A DNA stretch of 64,000 nt from Paulinella micropora (GCA_009731375.1 BJOX01000357.1:120141-184140); one strand, 5' to 3'. Counted from the first letter of the stretch, positions 1 to 10,787 are shown. Program-made: numbers and translations. Notes: generated by a model not told the origin, from the sequence alone.

Positions 1-252
1 TAATTATAAAAATAATAGTGCTTCTCTGTCAATGGCTGATGCAAATCTGCACATGCGCCTCCATCGTCTCACCCGTGAGGGGAGTACGAAGAATTGACGA
101 TAGGCTCTATGACACCCCCGCAAGGGCAGTTTCCAACACTTCCAGACGGGCCGGTATGTTCAATGAAAATACTGGTCCAGAAATAGACCGGTATGTTCAA
201 TGAAAATACTGGTGGNNNNNNNNNNCTGGGCTATCACGGTGTCAATTATAAA

Positions 253-286
<34 letters not shown>

Positions 287-974
287 TAATAATGATAATG
301 GTATACAGCCGCTAAGCAACGTAGCACAACTCACCATTGGGCACCTGCCACCCACACATTTAACAGTAGTAATAATAATAAAAAGTGTAAAATTGTACAA
401 AGTAATGATAATAATAATAAAATAATAATAATTCTATACTTCCTCTAAGGCATACTGATGCAGCTGATGGCACGATCCGTTTCCGGACATGAGCCTCCAT
501 GCCCTTGTTCGAGGTGCTCCATCCCCACCTAGTCAGTCTCTCGACTGATTATAGGGGCCACCGATGGAGCTCCTGAGGGCAAGACTACACTAAGCCGAGG
601 TTATTCCGCAGTCCCAACAACCTCTTGCAAAACGTTGCCGCATGTGCAAGTGCGTACACCAAGCATGGTTGCTAGAACTACCTCAAAACCCCACCCATAA
701 CAATTTGGTATCCGCTGGGTCCACGGGCTATCAACCGGCATAGCGGAGTTTAAGATCTTCGACAGGCGCCCAACGACCCTCCTCCCCAGCATCATCCACC
801 AAATGGTTTTGAGTTGGCATCACAGTTTAACGCCGTAAGGCCATTGGGCTGGAGCTCTGATAAACAAGCGTGACTAAGTTTTTATCATCAGGTGTTACCC
901 TCAAATACATCACAGTCAACACTCCGAGAAGAAAGATATACTTCCTCTAAGGCATACTGATGCAGCTGATGGCA

Positions 975-1014
<40 letters not shown>

Positions 1015-1310
1015 GTAATAATAATAATAATAATAAAATAATAATCATGTTATACAGCCGCTAAGCAACGTAGCACAACTCACCATCCGGCACCTGCCAC
1101 CCACACATTTAATAATAGTAAAAAGTGTAAAATTGTACAAAGTCTTCAAAACCTTTTCAGAACTAGTGTACGGTAGCTGATTGATTTGCTGGCTGGCGTG
1201 TGAGGGAGGGGTGAGGGAGATCATGCGCAGCGTAGCCGACCTGGAACTTAGCCTCTTGCGCCCAGTGCTCCAGCGAAGGGCCATTCAGCTTCCTACAGAG
1301 TTGTAGTACA
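1..1310. repeat. Mosaic of short dispersed repeats with AAT-type tails
   Basis: No gene is supported here. A block at 302-403 recurs almost unchanged at 1051-1143, and a shorter block at 435-471 recurs at 937-974. Each is joined to an AAT/ATA microsatellite (about 250-300, 405-435, 975-1045). Read on the minus strand the blocks end in an ATT-repeat tail, as many SINEs and LINE 3' ends do. A different block at about 93-215 matches 43210-43295. A block near 20-110 resembles 42415-42480 and 43375-43430. A 10-N gap lies at 216-225 next to a local duplication of the preceding bases (about 151-177 and 190-213), which may be an assembly artefact. Confidence 0.6.
93..215 (-). repeat. SINE-like repeat, copy 1
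   Basis: This stretch matches 43210-43295 apart from a few substitutions and single-base indels, including the ending CAATGAAAATACTGGT. The copy at 43210 continues into a tRNA-like T-arm and acceptor, whereas this one runs into the 10-N gap at 216. Orientation is taken from the tRNA-like part of the other copy. Confidence 0.5.
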
Positions 1311-1312
1311 AG

Positions 1313-1496
1313 ATGGTGGTGGTGGTGGTGGTGGTGGTGATGATGATGATGATGATGATGATGGTGATGATGGTGATGATGATGATGATGATGATGATGA
1401 TGAGAGGGAAAAGGAAGAACGAACGGTCAGGTAAAGAAGTGAGGAATTTTTTGGAAGGTATGTGTGTGTGCGTGTGGAAATCGGCCGGGGGTGAGG

Positions 1497-1561
<65 letters not shown>

Positions 1562-1653
1562 AGAGCTTGGTACTTTTATACGAGGACGGAGACGTTGTTC
1601 CTTAAAAAAAGAAATTCACAGTTTTTTTTGGAGGTGTCTGTCTGTGTATGTGC

Positions 1654-1688
<35 letters not shown>

Positions 1689-1822
1689 TGGGAAGAAGTC
1701 TGGTACTTGTATATGAGGACGGAAAACTCATGATCCAGTCCTGCAGACTTGCTTTCCTATACATACATACATACATACATACATACCTTCTCCTCACGTA
1801 CAGATACAAACATAAACATACA

Positions 1823-1856
<34 letters not shown>

Positions 1857-2330
1857 CATACATACATACATACATACGTACAGACATACATACATACATA
1901 CATACATATACATACATACATACATACATACATACATTACATACGTACGTACATACATACATACATACATACATACATACGTAGGTACGTACGTACGTAC
2001 GTACGTACGTAAATATGTACATACATACATACATACAGACATACATACATACATGCATGCATGCATGCATACATACATACATAAATACATACATACATGC
2101 ATACATACATACATACATACATACATACGTTCACACATACGTACGTACATACATACATAAATACATTCATATGTACACACATATCTACTTCATATCTACT
2201 ACACATAGATACATAGATACATAGATACATAGATAGATAGTAGATACATACACATACATACATACATACACACATACATACATACATACATACATTGTCA
2301 ATCAGGGAAAAAGAAAGTGCCTCTTATCAA
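1313..2330. repeat. Microsatellite block: GGT/GAT, about 60-nt poly-G, GT, CATA
   Basis: Successive simple repeats: GGT then GAT triplets (1313-1402), a G homopolymer of about 60 bases (about 1498-1558), GT dinucleotides (about 1656-1686) and a long CATA/CGTA tetranucleotide field (1758-2298). All long open frames here are translations of repeats on both strands and are not genes. Confidence 0.95.
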
Positions 2331-3170
2331 GTATGTATGTATGCATGTATGTATGTTGCATTTGTGCACGGCTGACGCTTCTATAACGGTGGTAGTAGAG
2401 GGGCGCCAAGACACGAGCTGCCTCTTCTGGGACTTGTTTTGCTCTGTTGTATTCGTGTCTTAGCACGTCAAACCCGGCGTGTACCTATGTTGGAAGACAT
2501 ATAAGGTGCGAAATCGAAAGCAGATTGGATAGAATAATGGATTCATTTGTCACACAACGAAAGGCATATGGTACCTCCACTTTTAATATCACAGACAGTG
2601 CGTCCGAAGACCTTGCGCCCTCCAGAATCAGGCTCCAGCCCCCTATATGTAGCATGTTCATAACTGAAGTTCATGCCGAGGACTCTTTGGTGCAATCAAC
2701 GACGTATTCATAGTCACTCTACAGTGAAACAACACAAAGGGAGATTAGGAACCTCTAGCAATTGCATATTGATGGCCTTTCAACGCTTTCTCAGGCTTCA
2801 CCACGCGGAAACTTCCAACACAAGCAAAATCCAGTCAACTTTGTGCATCCATTAATAAAAGAGCATCAAACTCTTTCCATCAATATATTCTTGTTGTTTT
2901 GTCCAAAAAAGATATACCCTTTCTTCTTGAGACGCGCATCGGAGGAGAGAAATTCGAAGATTTTTTCTTCGTACCCCTTAGGTAGCTCTTGAGCCATGAG
3001 TCAACTCTTGGTTAACCTGGAATAGGCACTTGTTTGTGAAATTGACCTCCTTGAATTAGGAACAAACACGTTGGTGAGTAGAAAAGGAAGAAAATGGTGG
3101 CAGCCACATCAAAAAAGGGTGTGATTCGCCCAAAATGTGATGTTGTAGTCACCGGCTAAACAAATGAAAC
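2331..3170. other. Apparently unique sequence, no recognised gene
   Basis: The stretch is not low-complexity. Short open frames on the plus strand (2447-2713, 2673-2855, 2762-2992) show no recognisable domain and overlap each other in different frames, so none is called. Confidence 0.5.
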
Positions 3171-3930
3171 GGCCCTGACAGTCCTATCAATAAATTCAGG
3201 GCTTTTTTTCCCTTCTGTATTCATTTATTATTGCTCTATTGCTTTCTAAATATTTCCTTTGTTGTTGCTGTATTTTGTCTTTATTTCTCTTGTAATATTC
3301 CCTTCGTCGTTCATTTATTTTATCTCTACTCTTCTCCACATACCTCTTTTGTTTTTCTTTTATTTTCTCTGGATGTTTCTCCTTATACTTTTTCTGTATC
3401 GTTGCTGTTTTGTATCGGGTGCATTCATTAAGAATTTCAATTCTTCCTTAATGTCAGTGTCCATTGTATATACTATATACCGCTTATGTTTAACATAAAT
3501 ATACTATATACCACTTAATATATGAGCACGGGAGAGAGAGTTTTTATTAAATACCGCTTCCTACCCCCTGTCCAACCCCTACGTTGGCAGTGTCCGACCT
3601 CAGTTTTTGAAGGTTAGCTACTTTTTATTATGTTTTTTAAATGATTTTATATATTATTATTCTTACTATTAATACTTTTTTTACTTGTCCAAGGTGTCCA
3701 ACCTTATATAAGAAAAATAAAAAAAAATATGTCTATATGAATTCATAGATATATAATAAAAGGGTTTCGGCTCCCGAGGCCAAAGGTCGGACAGGGGGCA
3801 GGAAGATGAATTTTAATAAATCTCCCTCTGCTCTCTCTCGCAGTCGTCCGACCTTTAATGATGGAAATCCAGTGGAAATCTAATGATTAAACAATTTTGA
3901 TTTAAATAATTAAAACAATATAATTATATA
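3171..3930. other. AT-rich leader of the virus-like gene island
   Basis: Base composition falls sharply here compared with the flanks. The stretch holds a direct repeat (ATATACTATATACC at about 3469 and 3497) and an imperfect inverted repeat (arms about 3527-3600 and 3770-3838). It ends with TATATA tracts just before the first small gene. No open frame with recognisable content was seen. Confidence 0.5.
3527..3838. repeat. Imperfect inverted repeat (foldback), about 310 bp
   Basis: The left arm contains a GAGAGAG run, TTTATTAAAT, CTTCCT and CCCCCTGTCC in that order. The right arm, read as reverse complement, gives GAGAGAG, TTTATTAAAA, CTTCCT and CCCCCTGTCC. The centre is AT-rich. It could be a MITE-like insertion, or a terminal or origin-like structure of the neighbouring virus-like island. 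No target duplication was identified. Confidence 0.55.
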
Positions 3931-3936
3931 TATAAC

Positions 3937-4167
3937 ATGCAGAGACAAAAGAAATATAACACGCCCGACGAACGGGTATTAATAAGGAGTGAAAGGGTGA
4001 GTGCTTACTTGAATGCACACCCCGATAAGAACAGAGCAAATGCCAAGTCTTACTACTACAAAAATAAGGAAAAAATTAAAGCACAGCGGAAGGAACGATA
4101 CGAAAAACAAAAGGAAGAATTGATAAGTTTGAGGCGATTGCGGGATAGTCTGGCGGTAAATATATAA
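3937..4167 (+). CDS. Small basic Lys/Arg-rich protein, virus-like
   Basis: An intact 76-codon frame from ATG 3937 to a TAA, preceded by an AT-only stretch. The protein is strongly basic, with Tyr-Lys-Asn-Lys-Glu-Lys-type segments in its centre (about residues 40-60). Such segments occur in many small proteins of large DNA viruses of algae and amoebae and in some homing-endonuclease-associated peptides. No catalytic motif is visible. It begins a tight plus-strand series (38 nt to the next start) with no introns, unlike the other cellular genes in the window. Function unknown; the viral origin is inferred from context. Confidence 0.5.
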   Translation: MQRQKKYNTPDERVLIRSERVSAYLNAHPDKNRANAKSYYYKNKEKIKAQRKERYEKQKEELISLRRLRDSLAVNI

Positions 4168-4204
4168 ATTATTTTATATATAAGTATATCATGGTAGATA
4201 TACT

Positions 4205-4690
4205 ATGGACACTAGACTGCTGATGACACGCCCATACTGGGCACACGAAGATTTACAATTGCACATTGATTACACGGAGGGAAATTATTTTTTAAATTTA
4301 ATCAATGCTGTCCGTTTTGTTGCCCCCGACGGCCGATGGGAAACTAAAGACTGGCAGGTGGCACATATGCTAGAAGGTGGCACAGAATGTTATTGTTGCT
4401 GTGGGCGCATAATTACAAAGAACTTCATAATCAAGCACAGAACCAGTGGTGCTGAGATTATTATTGGATCACATTGTGTCAAGCGGTTTAACAATCGCGA
4501 AATGAATAAAGAGTTGTCGTTGCTAGTTAGACTTAACGACACCATTGTTAAATTTTGTAGCCACTGCGAAAGTAAAAGGGCGATTTCAAAAAATATAATA
4601 GCACGATACCCGAACAAGGACAAATACTACCATACGACATGCATGCGAAAGGCCTTTTACCAATGCCCCTTTTGTAATGCTTACAGATGA
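4205..4690 (+). CDS. Cys/His zinc-binding protein, large-DNA-virus-like
   Basis: An intact 161-codon frame with ATG at 4205, four bases after a TATACT box-like sequence. The central part has a CYCCCG cluster followed about 20 residues later by His and by the segment IGSHCVKRF. The C-terminal part has CSHC, a Cys in the TTCMRK context and a final CPFC pair. Two zinc-binding clusters of this kind, with a Thr/Ser-Gly-...-Gly-Ser-x-Cys segment between ligands, are familiar from uncharacterised proteins of Mimiviridae-like and phycodnavirus-like viruses, by general resemblance rather than a search. There are no introns. A role in nucleic-acid binding is plausible but unproven. Confidence 0.6.
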   Translation: MDTRLLMTRPYWAHEDLQLHIDYTEGNYFLNLINAVRFVAPDGRWETKDWQVAHMLEGGTECYCCCGRIITKNFIIKHRTSGAEIIIGSHCVKRFNNREMNKELSLLVRLNDTIVKFCSHCESKRAISKNIIARYPNKDKYYHTTCMRKAFYQCPFCNAYR

Positions 4691-4859
4691 TATGAACCAT
4701 GCGACTGCTACAATAAAATACGAAACAACACTCCATTTTGGTTGCGGTAAGTATATATAGAATATTTTAATTTCATCTAAGGATAAGATAATATATGAGT
4801 ATAAATATATAGAACAATTTAATTATTTTTCTATAAAAAAATCTGACCACTGATATACA
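4691..4859 (+). promoter_or_regulatory. AT-rich intergenic spacer, possible viral-type promoter
   Basis: The spacer between the zinc protein and the primase fragment is AT-rich and includes TATATAG and repeated ATATA blocks; similar blocks precede the two upstream genes (3925-3936, 4168-4204). AT-rich boxes at this distance are typical of large DNA virus promoters. The repetition is seen; the function is inferred. Confidence 0.3.
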
Positions 4860-5285
4860 ATGACCGCCCCTATGTTGGACAATGGCAACTGGCACTGGAA
4901 ACAGGAAGAAGCACTGGAGGGCAAAACGGCCGAAATCCTTATCAAATGGGGCAACAAACAATTTACTACTTTACCAAACCAAGAAGACTTTATTGAATTG
5001 ATTGAAAAAACCCCCGAAGAACAAAAACAATTTTACGAAGTGTTGATGGATGGTAAGCCACAGCGAATGTTTGCCGATTTGGACGGCGATAACTTGAGTA
5101 TCTCGCGAGAGAAGATGTATGAACGATGGAACGATTTAATGGAAAATGTATTTCAACTACTTGGTATGAAATACAACCCGAAAAAGGCCAAATACTTGGA
5201 TGCCTGCAAGGGTGATAAGATGTCGTGCCACTTTTCATATGACAACGGCTTCGTATTTGCCAACTGCGAAACACAAGTGCTATAA
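4860..5285 (+). CDS. N-terminal fragment of an archaeo-eukaryotic (herpes/NCLDV-type) primase
   Basis: A 141-codon frame from ATG 4860. The segment FYEVLMDGKPQRMFADLDGD (about residues 60-79) matches the first catalytic motif of AEP-superfamily primases of the UL52/PrimPol/NCLDV type, with an acidic D-x-D after a hydrophobic strand. KMSCHFSY (about residues 120-127) resembles the following S-x-H motif. Such primases make primers for viral genome replication and are usually several hundred residues long, often fused to a D5-like helicase, so this is only the N-terminal third. The frame ends just where repeat sequence begins (5286), which suggests truncation by rearrangement. No intron signals. 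AEP-type primase is well supported; viral rather than cellular PrimPol origin rests on the neighbours and base composition. Confidence 0.65.
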   Translation: MTAPMLDNGNWHWKQEEALEGKTAEILIKWGNKQFTTLPNQEDFIELIEKTPEEQKQFYEVLMDGKPQRMFADLDGDNLSISREKMYERWNDLMENVFQLLGMKYNPKKAKYLDACKGDKMSCHFSYDNGFVFANCETQVL

Positions 5286-6180
5286 TTCACAACGGGAGGC
5301 TAAGGGGGGCAGAAGTTTTGCATAAAAGTACTCATAAATCCACAAGGGGGGAGCCAGGTTTTCAGAAATTCACAGGGGGGACATTTTCTTTTTCTTTTCT
5401 TTTTTCTTTTTTCTTTTTTCTTTTTCTTTTTTCTTTTTTCTTTTTCTTTTTTTTCCACAAAAAAAAAGTTAAGAAAAAGAAAAGAAAAAGATGTAGAAAA
5501 GAAGAAAGAAGAAAGAAGAAGAAAAAAGAAGAAAGAAGAAGAAAGAAGAAGAAAAGTCTAAGAAAGAAGAAAGAAGAAGAAAGAAGAAGCTAAGAAAATA
5601 AAAGAAAAAGCTTAGACAAAGAGAAGAAAAAAGAAAAATTAGGAAAAAGAAAAGAAAAGAAAAGAAAAGAAAAAAAAAAGAAAGAAAAATGCCTTAGCTT
5701 TTTCTTTTCTTATTAGCGTTTTCTTTCTTCTTCCATTTTATCGCTTGATACCTCTTCCATTGTATCTCTTCTACGTGTAAGAGTGGCTATTAAAACAGTG
5801 TTTGCGTAAAAAAAGAAAGAAGAAGAAAAAAGAAAGCTAAAAGAAGAAAGAAGATCAATAGCTAGCTAGAAAGAAGAAGAAAGAAGAAGATAAGAAATTA
5901 AAGAAATTAAAAGCAAAAGCTAAGACAGACAAGAAAAAGAAAAGTTAAGAAAAGGAAAAGAAAAGAAAAGAAGAAAAAGAATTCTGAGTGAAAAAAAAGA
6001 AAAAAGTCAAAGAAAAAGAAAAACAAAAAACAAAAAAAAGAAAAAAGAACAAAGAAAAAGAAAAAAAGAAAATGTCTTTCCCCCCCCCCCCCCCCCCCCN
6101 NNNNNNNNNTGTGGATTTATGCAAAACATCTGCCCCCCTTGTGAATTATAGCAAAATATCCTGCCCCCCTTGTGAAAAAG
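5286..6180. repeat. Purine-rich GAAA tract flanked by an inverted minisatellite
   Basis: About 5390-6080 is nearly pure polypyrimidine then polypurine. At both ends lies a related unit containing TTCACAAGGGGGG and TTTTGCATAAA, at 5286-5385 in forward and at 6110-6176 in reverse orientation, so the block is flanked by inverted copies. A 10-N gap sits at 6100-6109 beside a C run. The Lys/Glu-rich open frames are repeat translations. Confidence 0.7.
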
Positions 6181-6649
6181 GCCCAAATGAAAGTATCTAG
6201 AAGTTTGTTGGTCTGGTCTTATTTAGAGAAACATTCTCTTTCTCTGTCTGCCTGTCTCCTGTCTGTCTGTCTGTCTGTCTATCAGATCTGCTGTCTGTCA
6301 TATCTTCTGTCTGTCTGTCTGTCTGTGTCTGTCTTTCTGTCTTCTGTCTGTCTGTCTGCCTGTCTGTCTGTCTGTCGTGTCTGTCTGTCTGTCCGTCTGT
6401 CTCTGTCTGTCTGTCTGTCTCTGTGTCTGTCTGTCGTTTCTGTCGTGTCTGTCGTGTCTGTCTGTCTGTCTGTCTCTGTCTGTCTGTCGCATCTGTCGTG
6501 TCCGTCGTGTGTCTGTCGTGTCCGTCGTGTCTGTCGTGTCTGTCGTGTCTGTCAGTCTGTCGTGTCTGTCGTGTCTGTCTGTCTGTCTGTCTGTCTGTCG
6601 TGTCTGTCGTGTCTGTCGGTCTGTCTGTCGTGTCGTGTCTGTCTCTCTT

Positions 6650-6681
<32 letters not shown>

Positions 6682-7123
6682 TCTCGCGCGCGCTCTCTCT
6701 CTCTCTCTCTCTTCGCCCCCCCCCCCCCCCCCCCCCCCCCCCNNNNNNNNNNCACTTACTCGTTCACTCATTCACTCACTCACCTACTCACCTCTCTCTC
6801 TCTCTATCTATCTATCTCTCTCTCTGCTCGCTCTCTGGGCATATCTCTTGTCTGCTCTTTAAAATTATACTTGTTTGTTTGTTTGTCGTTTGTTTGTTTT
6901 TGTTTTTTTCTCTGTTTCTTGTTTGTGTCTCCATAATTTGTTTTCCTATGTTTGTCCTTCGTCGTTTTCCCTTGATACACGTAAACAGCTGCGCACCTTA
7001 GAACGATTTGTTTTTTATGTATTTCTTATTTTATTTGCGTTAGGCAGATTGCGGTAGGAGCAAACATGCGCGTGACAGCATTATTTTTTGCCATGGGCCG
7101 AGGTCCTTTCCACCCCCCCCCCC
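6181..7123. repeat. GTCT/GTCGT and CT microsatellites, T-rich tail
   Basis: TGTC-type tetranucleotides dominate 6240-6640, then CT (6640-6715), a C run, a 10-N gap (6743-6752), and further CT/CACT repeats. About 6840-7080 is T/G-rich without a gene. Long Cys-Leu-Ser or Asp-Arg-Gln frames here are microsatellite products. Confidence 0.9.
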
Positions 7124-7523
7124 NNNNNNNNNNNNNNNNNNNNNNNNNNNNNNNNNNNNNNNNNNNNNNNNNNNNNNNNNNNNNNNNNNNNNNNNNNNNN
7201 NNNNNNNNNNNNNNNNNNNNNNNNNNNNNNNNNNNNNNNNNNNNNNNNNNNNNNNNNNNNNNNNNNNNNNNNNNNNNNNNNNNNNNNNNNNNNNNNNNNN
7301 NNNNNNNNNNNNNNNNNNNNNNNNNNNNNNNNNNNNNNNNNNNNNNNNNNNNNNNNNNNNNNNNNNNNNNNNNNNNNNNNNNNNNNNNNNNNNNNNNNNN
7401 NNNNNNNNNNNNNNNNNNNNNNNNNNNNNNNNNNNNNNNNNNNNNNNNNNNNNNNNNNNNNNNNNNNNNNNNNNNNNNNNNNNNNNNNNNNNNNNNNNNN
7501 NNNNNNNNNNNNNNNNNNNNNNN
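7124..7523. other. Assembly gap (400 N)
   Basis: A run of N follows a C homopolymer. Open frames spanning it are meaningless. Confidence 0.99.
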
Positions 7524-7994
7524 GTGTCCCGTATAGTTCCAAAGGGCTCGGCTACCTTTCGGCTTGACACCAACCACAGCGAGACAGTGGTTGGTGTGCA
7601 GCTTGGCAGGTGCTGAAAGTTCTTGTCCGGGGGTAGTATAGGAGGCAATGGCTTTTCAAGCTACGCCACGCCCATAGATTAAACATATATCTATCTATCT
7701 GTCTATCTGTCCATCTATCTATCTATCTATCTATCTATCCATCTATCTATCTATCTATCCATCTATCCATCCATCCATCCATCCAACCAACCATCCATCC
7801 ATTCATTCCATCCTCCATCCTTCCCATCCATCCCATCCATCCATCCATCCATCCCATCCATCCATCCACCCACCCACCCACCCATCCATCCATCCATCCA
7901 TCCATCTATCTATCTATCTATCTATCTATCTTGGATGGATGGATGGATGGATGGATAGATAGATAGATAGATAGATTAGGATAGATAGATAGAT

Positions 7995-8052
<58 letters not shown>

Positions 8053-8233
8053 TGTTTAATGTTTAATCTGTGGGCGTGGCTTAGCTTGAAAAGCCATGGC
8101 CTCCTATACTACCCCCGGACAAGAACTTTCAGCACCGGCCAAGCTGCACACCAACCACTGTCTCGCTGTGGTTGGTGTCTGTGCCCAGTTCAAGCCGAAA
8201 GGTAGCCGAGCCCTTTTGAACTATACGGGACAA
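7524..8233. repeat. Foldback element with arms of about 165-185 bp and a CTAT/GATA core
   Basis: The left arm (about 7524-7690) and right arm (about 8050-8233) are inverted copies. Both contain, in complementary order, CCCGTATAGTT, GGCTCGGCTACCTTTCGGCTTG, the hairpin ACACCAACCAC/GTGGTTGGTGT, AAGTTCTTGTCCGGGGGTAG and the segment before TTAAACATAT. The centre is a CTAT/CCAT field switching to GATA. The arms could fold into a hairpin of over 150 bp. This fits a foldback transposon, or an inverted duplication of a short dispersed repeat. Confidence 0.8.
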
Positions 8234-8510
8234 CACTAGAACACTCCCCAGGAGCGTGTGCCCTAAGGAGATGATGCCATGAGCAAGTCGAGGTTTCAGG
8301 AGTTCACGCTCGTTGTGAGTTACCTTCTACAACCCCGACTTCATCAACCCTTTGCATCACGCCCCGACTTCATCAGCCATGGTCAGGAGTTGGTTGCCTG
8401 TTTAGCCCTTGCGCTGCGCGCGATTAACGGCGGACACAAAATCGTCATTGTAGGAGATAGTTAGATCTGAACCCCAGGCTGAGTTGCCAGTGGCAGAGAC
8501 CGTCTCCAGG
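8234..8510. other. Short unique segment, no gene called
   Basis: A plus-strand frame at 8279-8464 encodes 61 codons with a repeated CCCCGACTTCATCA (about 8334 and 8362). It ends in a hydrophobic stretch KIVIVGDS. It could be an exon fragment but lacks a recognisable domain. Confidence 0.3.
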
Positions 8511-8574
<64 letters not shown>

Positions 8575-8614
8575 TGTTTGGTCTATCAGCTCTGCATATC
8601 CGAAGACATAGGCG

Positions 8615-8692
<78 letters not shown>

Positions 8693-8697
8693 GATAA

Positions 8698-8761
<64 letters not shown>

Positions 8762-8800
8762 ACAGAAAACACATAAACAGATAGACAGATAGATAGATAA

Positions 8801-8884
<84 letters not shown>

Positions 8885-8944
8885 TTAGATAGATAGTTAG
8901 ATAGATAGTAGGTAGGTAGGTAGGTAGGTGGGTAGGTAGGTAGG

Positions 8945-9021
<77 letters not shown>

Positions 9022-9055
9022 TCCATCCATCCATCCATCCATCCATCTATCTATC

Positions 9056-9125
<70 letters not shown>

Positions 9126-9160
9126 TCTATCCATCCAACCATCCATCCATCCATCTATCC

Positions 9161-9193
<33 letters not shown>

Positions 9194-9235
9194 CTATCTA
9201 TCTATCTATTTATCTGTCTGTCTCTACATTGATGT
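8511..9235. repeat. GATA/CTAT tetranucleotide satellite
   Basis: GATA repeats with small interruptions (8511-9020), switching to CCAT/CTAT on the same strand (9022-9225). The strand switch makes part of the tract self-complementary. Leu-Ser-Ile-Tyr open frames here are repeat translations. Confidence 0.95.
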
Positions 9236-9496
9236 ACAGAGCGTGTTGGGCAGAGCAGCGTGTCGCTTGACCTGCCCGAAGGCGCCACCGTGGCGGTGCC
9301 ACACACATCATTCAACATACCTACATAACCACACACCTACTTGCTTGCTTGTATGATTGATGGATGGATGGATTCATTCATTCATTCCTTCATTCATTCC
9401 ATTCATTCATTCATTCTACCTACCTACCTACCTATCTACAAACCTTCCTATCTTATCTGTTCTCTTCATTGTCTGTCAGCCTATCGATCTATGCCG

Positions 9497-9529
<33 letters not shown>

Positions 9530-9928
9530 NNNNNNNNNNGTAGAGACAGTCTTGAAGAAATACCCGGCCTTGTAGGACCCTGCACAAACATTCATCTCTG
9601 CATTAATCCATGGAGAGAGAGGGGCAGAGAGAGAGAGAGAGAGAGGTATGAATATACAATGTTATCTTTTGCTCGTTGTTCGGATGGTTGGTGGTCCTTT
9701 GGTTTTGTTATACGTTGTTGTTTTAATGAGCGGTGTGCTTCATTGCTTTTGGTTGCGTTGGTATTGGTGGCTTGCAAGTTTGTTATTTGTCCCTGTATTG
9801 TCTTATGGTGATAAAGTTGAGATCAGCATGGACTGTGTCCTTTTCAGCACACTAATGAGCTCCTTGGGATGTCGTTAGGAGCTCTCTGATGAAATCCATG
9901 ATACTTTCAGTAAATCTGGTCCCCCCCC
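9236..9928. other. Low-complexity and unique mix, no gene recognised
   Basis: Contains CATT/TACC repeats (9358-9435), a T run before a 10-N gap (9530-9539), a GA run (9612-9645), and about 250 bases of ordinary sequence in which no supported frame was seen. Confidence 0.6.
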
Positions 9929-10453
9929 NNNNNNNNNNNNNNNNNNNNNNNNNNNNNNNNNNNNNNNNNNNNNNNNNNNNNNNNNNNNNNNNNNNNNNNN
10001 NNNNNNNNNNNNNNNNNNNNNNNNNNNNNNNNNNNNNNNNNNNNNNNNNNNNNNNNNNNNNNNNNNNNNNNNNNNNNNNNNNNNNNNNNNNNNNNNNNNN
10101 NNNNNNNNNNNNNNNNNNNNNNNNNNNNNNNNNNNNNNNNNNNNNNNNNNNNNNNNNNNNNNNNNNNNNNNNNNNNNNNNNNNNNNNNNNNNNNNNNNNN
10201 NNNNNNNNNNNNNNNNNNNNNNNNNNNNNNNNNNNNNNNNNNNNNNNNNNNNNNNNNNNNNNNNNNNNNNNNNNNNNNNNNNNNNNNNNNNNNNNNNNNN
10301 NNNNNNNNNNNNNNNNNNNNNNNNNNNNNNNNNNNNNNNNNNNNNNNNNNNNNNNNNNNNNNNNNNNNNNNNNNNNNNNNNNNNNNNNNNNNNNNNNNNN
10401 NNNNNNNNNNNNNNNNNNNNNNNNNNNNNNNNNNNNNNNNNNNNNNNNNNNNN
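9929..10453. other. Assembly gap (about 525 N)
   Basis: A run of N between a C homopolymer and a long GAA/TAG tract. Confidence 0.99.
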
Positions 10454-10755
10454 AGTAGTAGTAGTAGTAGAAGAAGAAGAAGAAGAAGAAGAAGAAGAAG
10501 AAGAAGAAGAAGAAGAACAAGAAGAACAAGAAGAACGAGAAGAACGAGAACAACGAGAACAAGAAGAACAAGAAGAACAAGAAGAACAAGAAGAACAAGA
10601 AGAAGAAGAAGAAGGAGAGGAAGAGAGAAGAAAGAAGAAGGAAGAAGGAGGAAGAAGGAAGGAAGAAGAAGAAGAAGTAGTAGTAGTAGTAGTAGTAGTA
10701 GAAGTAGAAGAAGAAGAAGAAGAAGAAGAAGAAGAAGAAGAAGAAGAAGAAGAAG

Positions 10756-10787
<32 letters not shown>

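Noticed and set aside
1576-2287. Cys-Met-Tyr-Val or Ile-His-Thr-Tyr repeat proteins
   Set aside because: CATA tetranucleotide translation in all frames.
6172-7001. Cys-Leu-Ser-Val repeat protein
   Set aside because: TGTC microsatellite translation; equivalent Asp-Arg-Gln frames exist on the other strand.
8461-9222. CRISPR-like array
   Set aside because: Period is four bases, there are no spacers, and the genome is eukaryotic.
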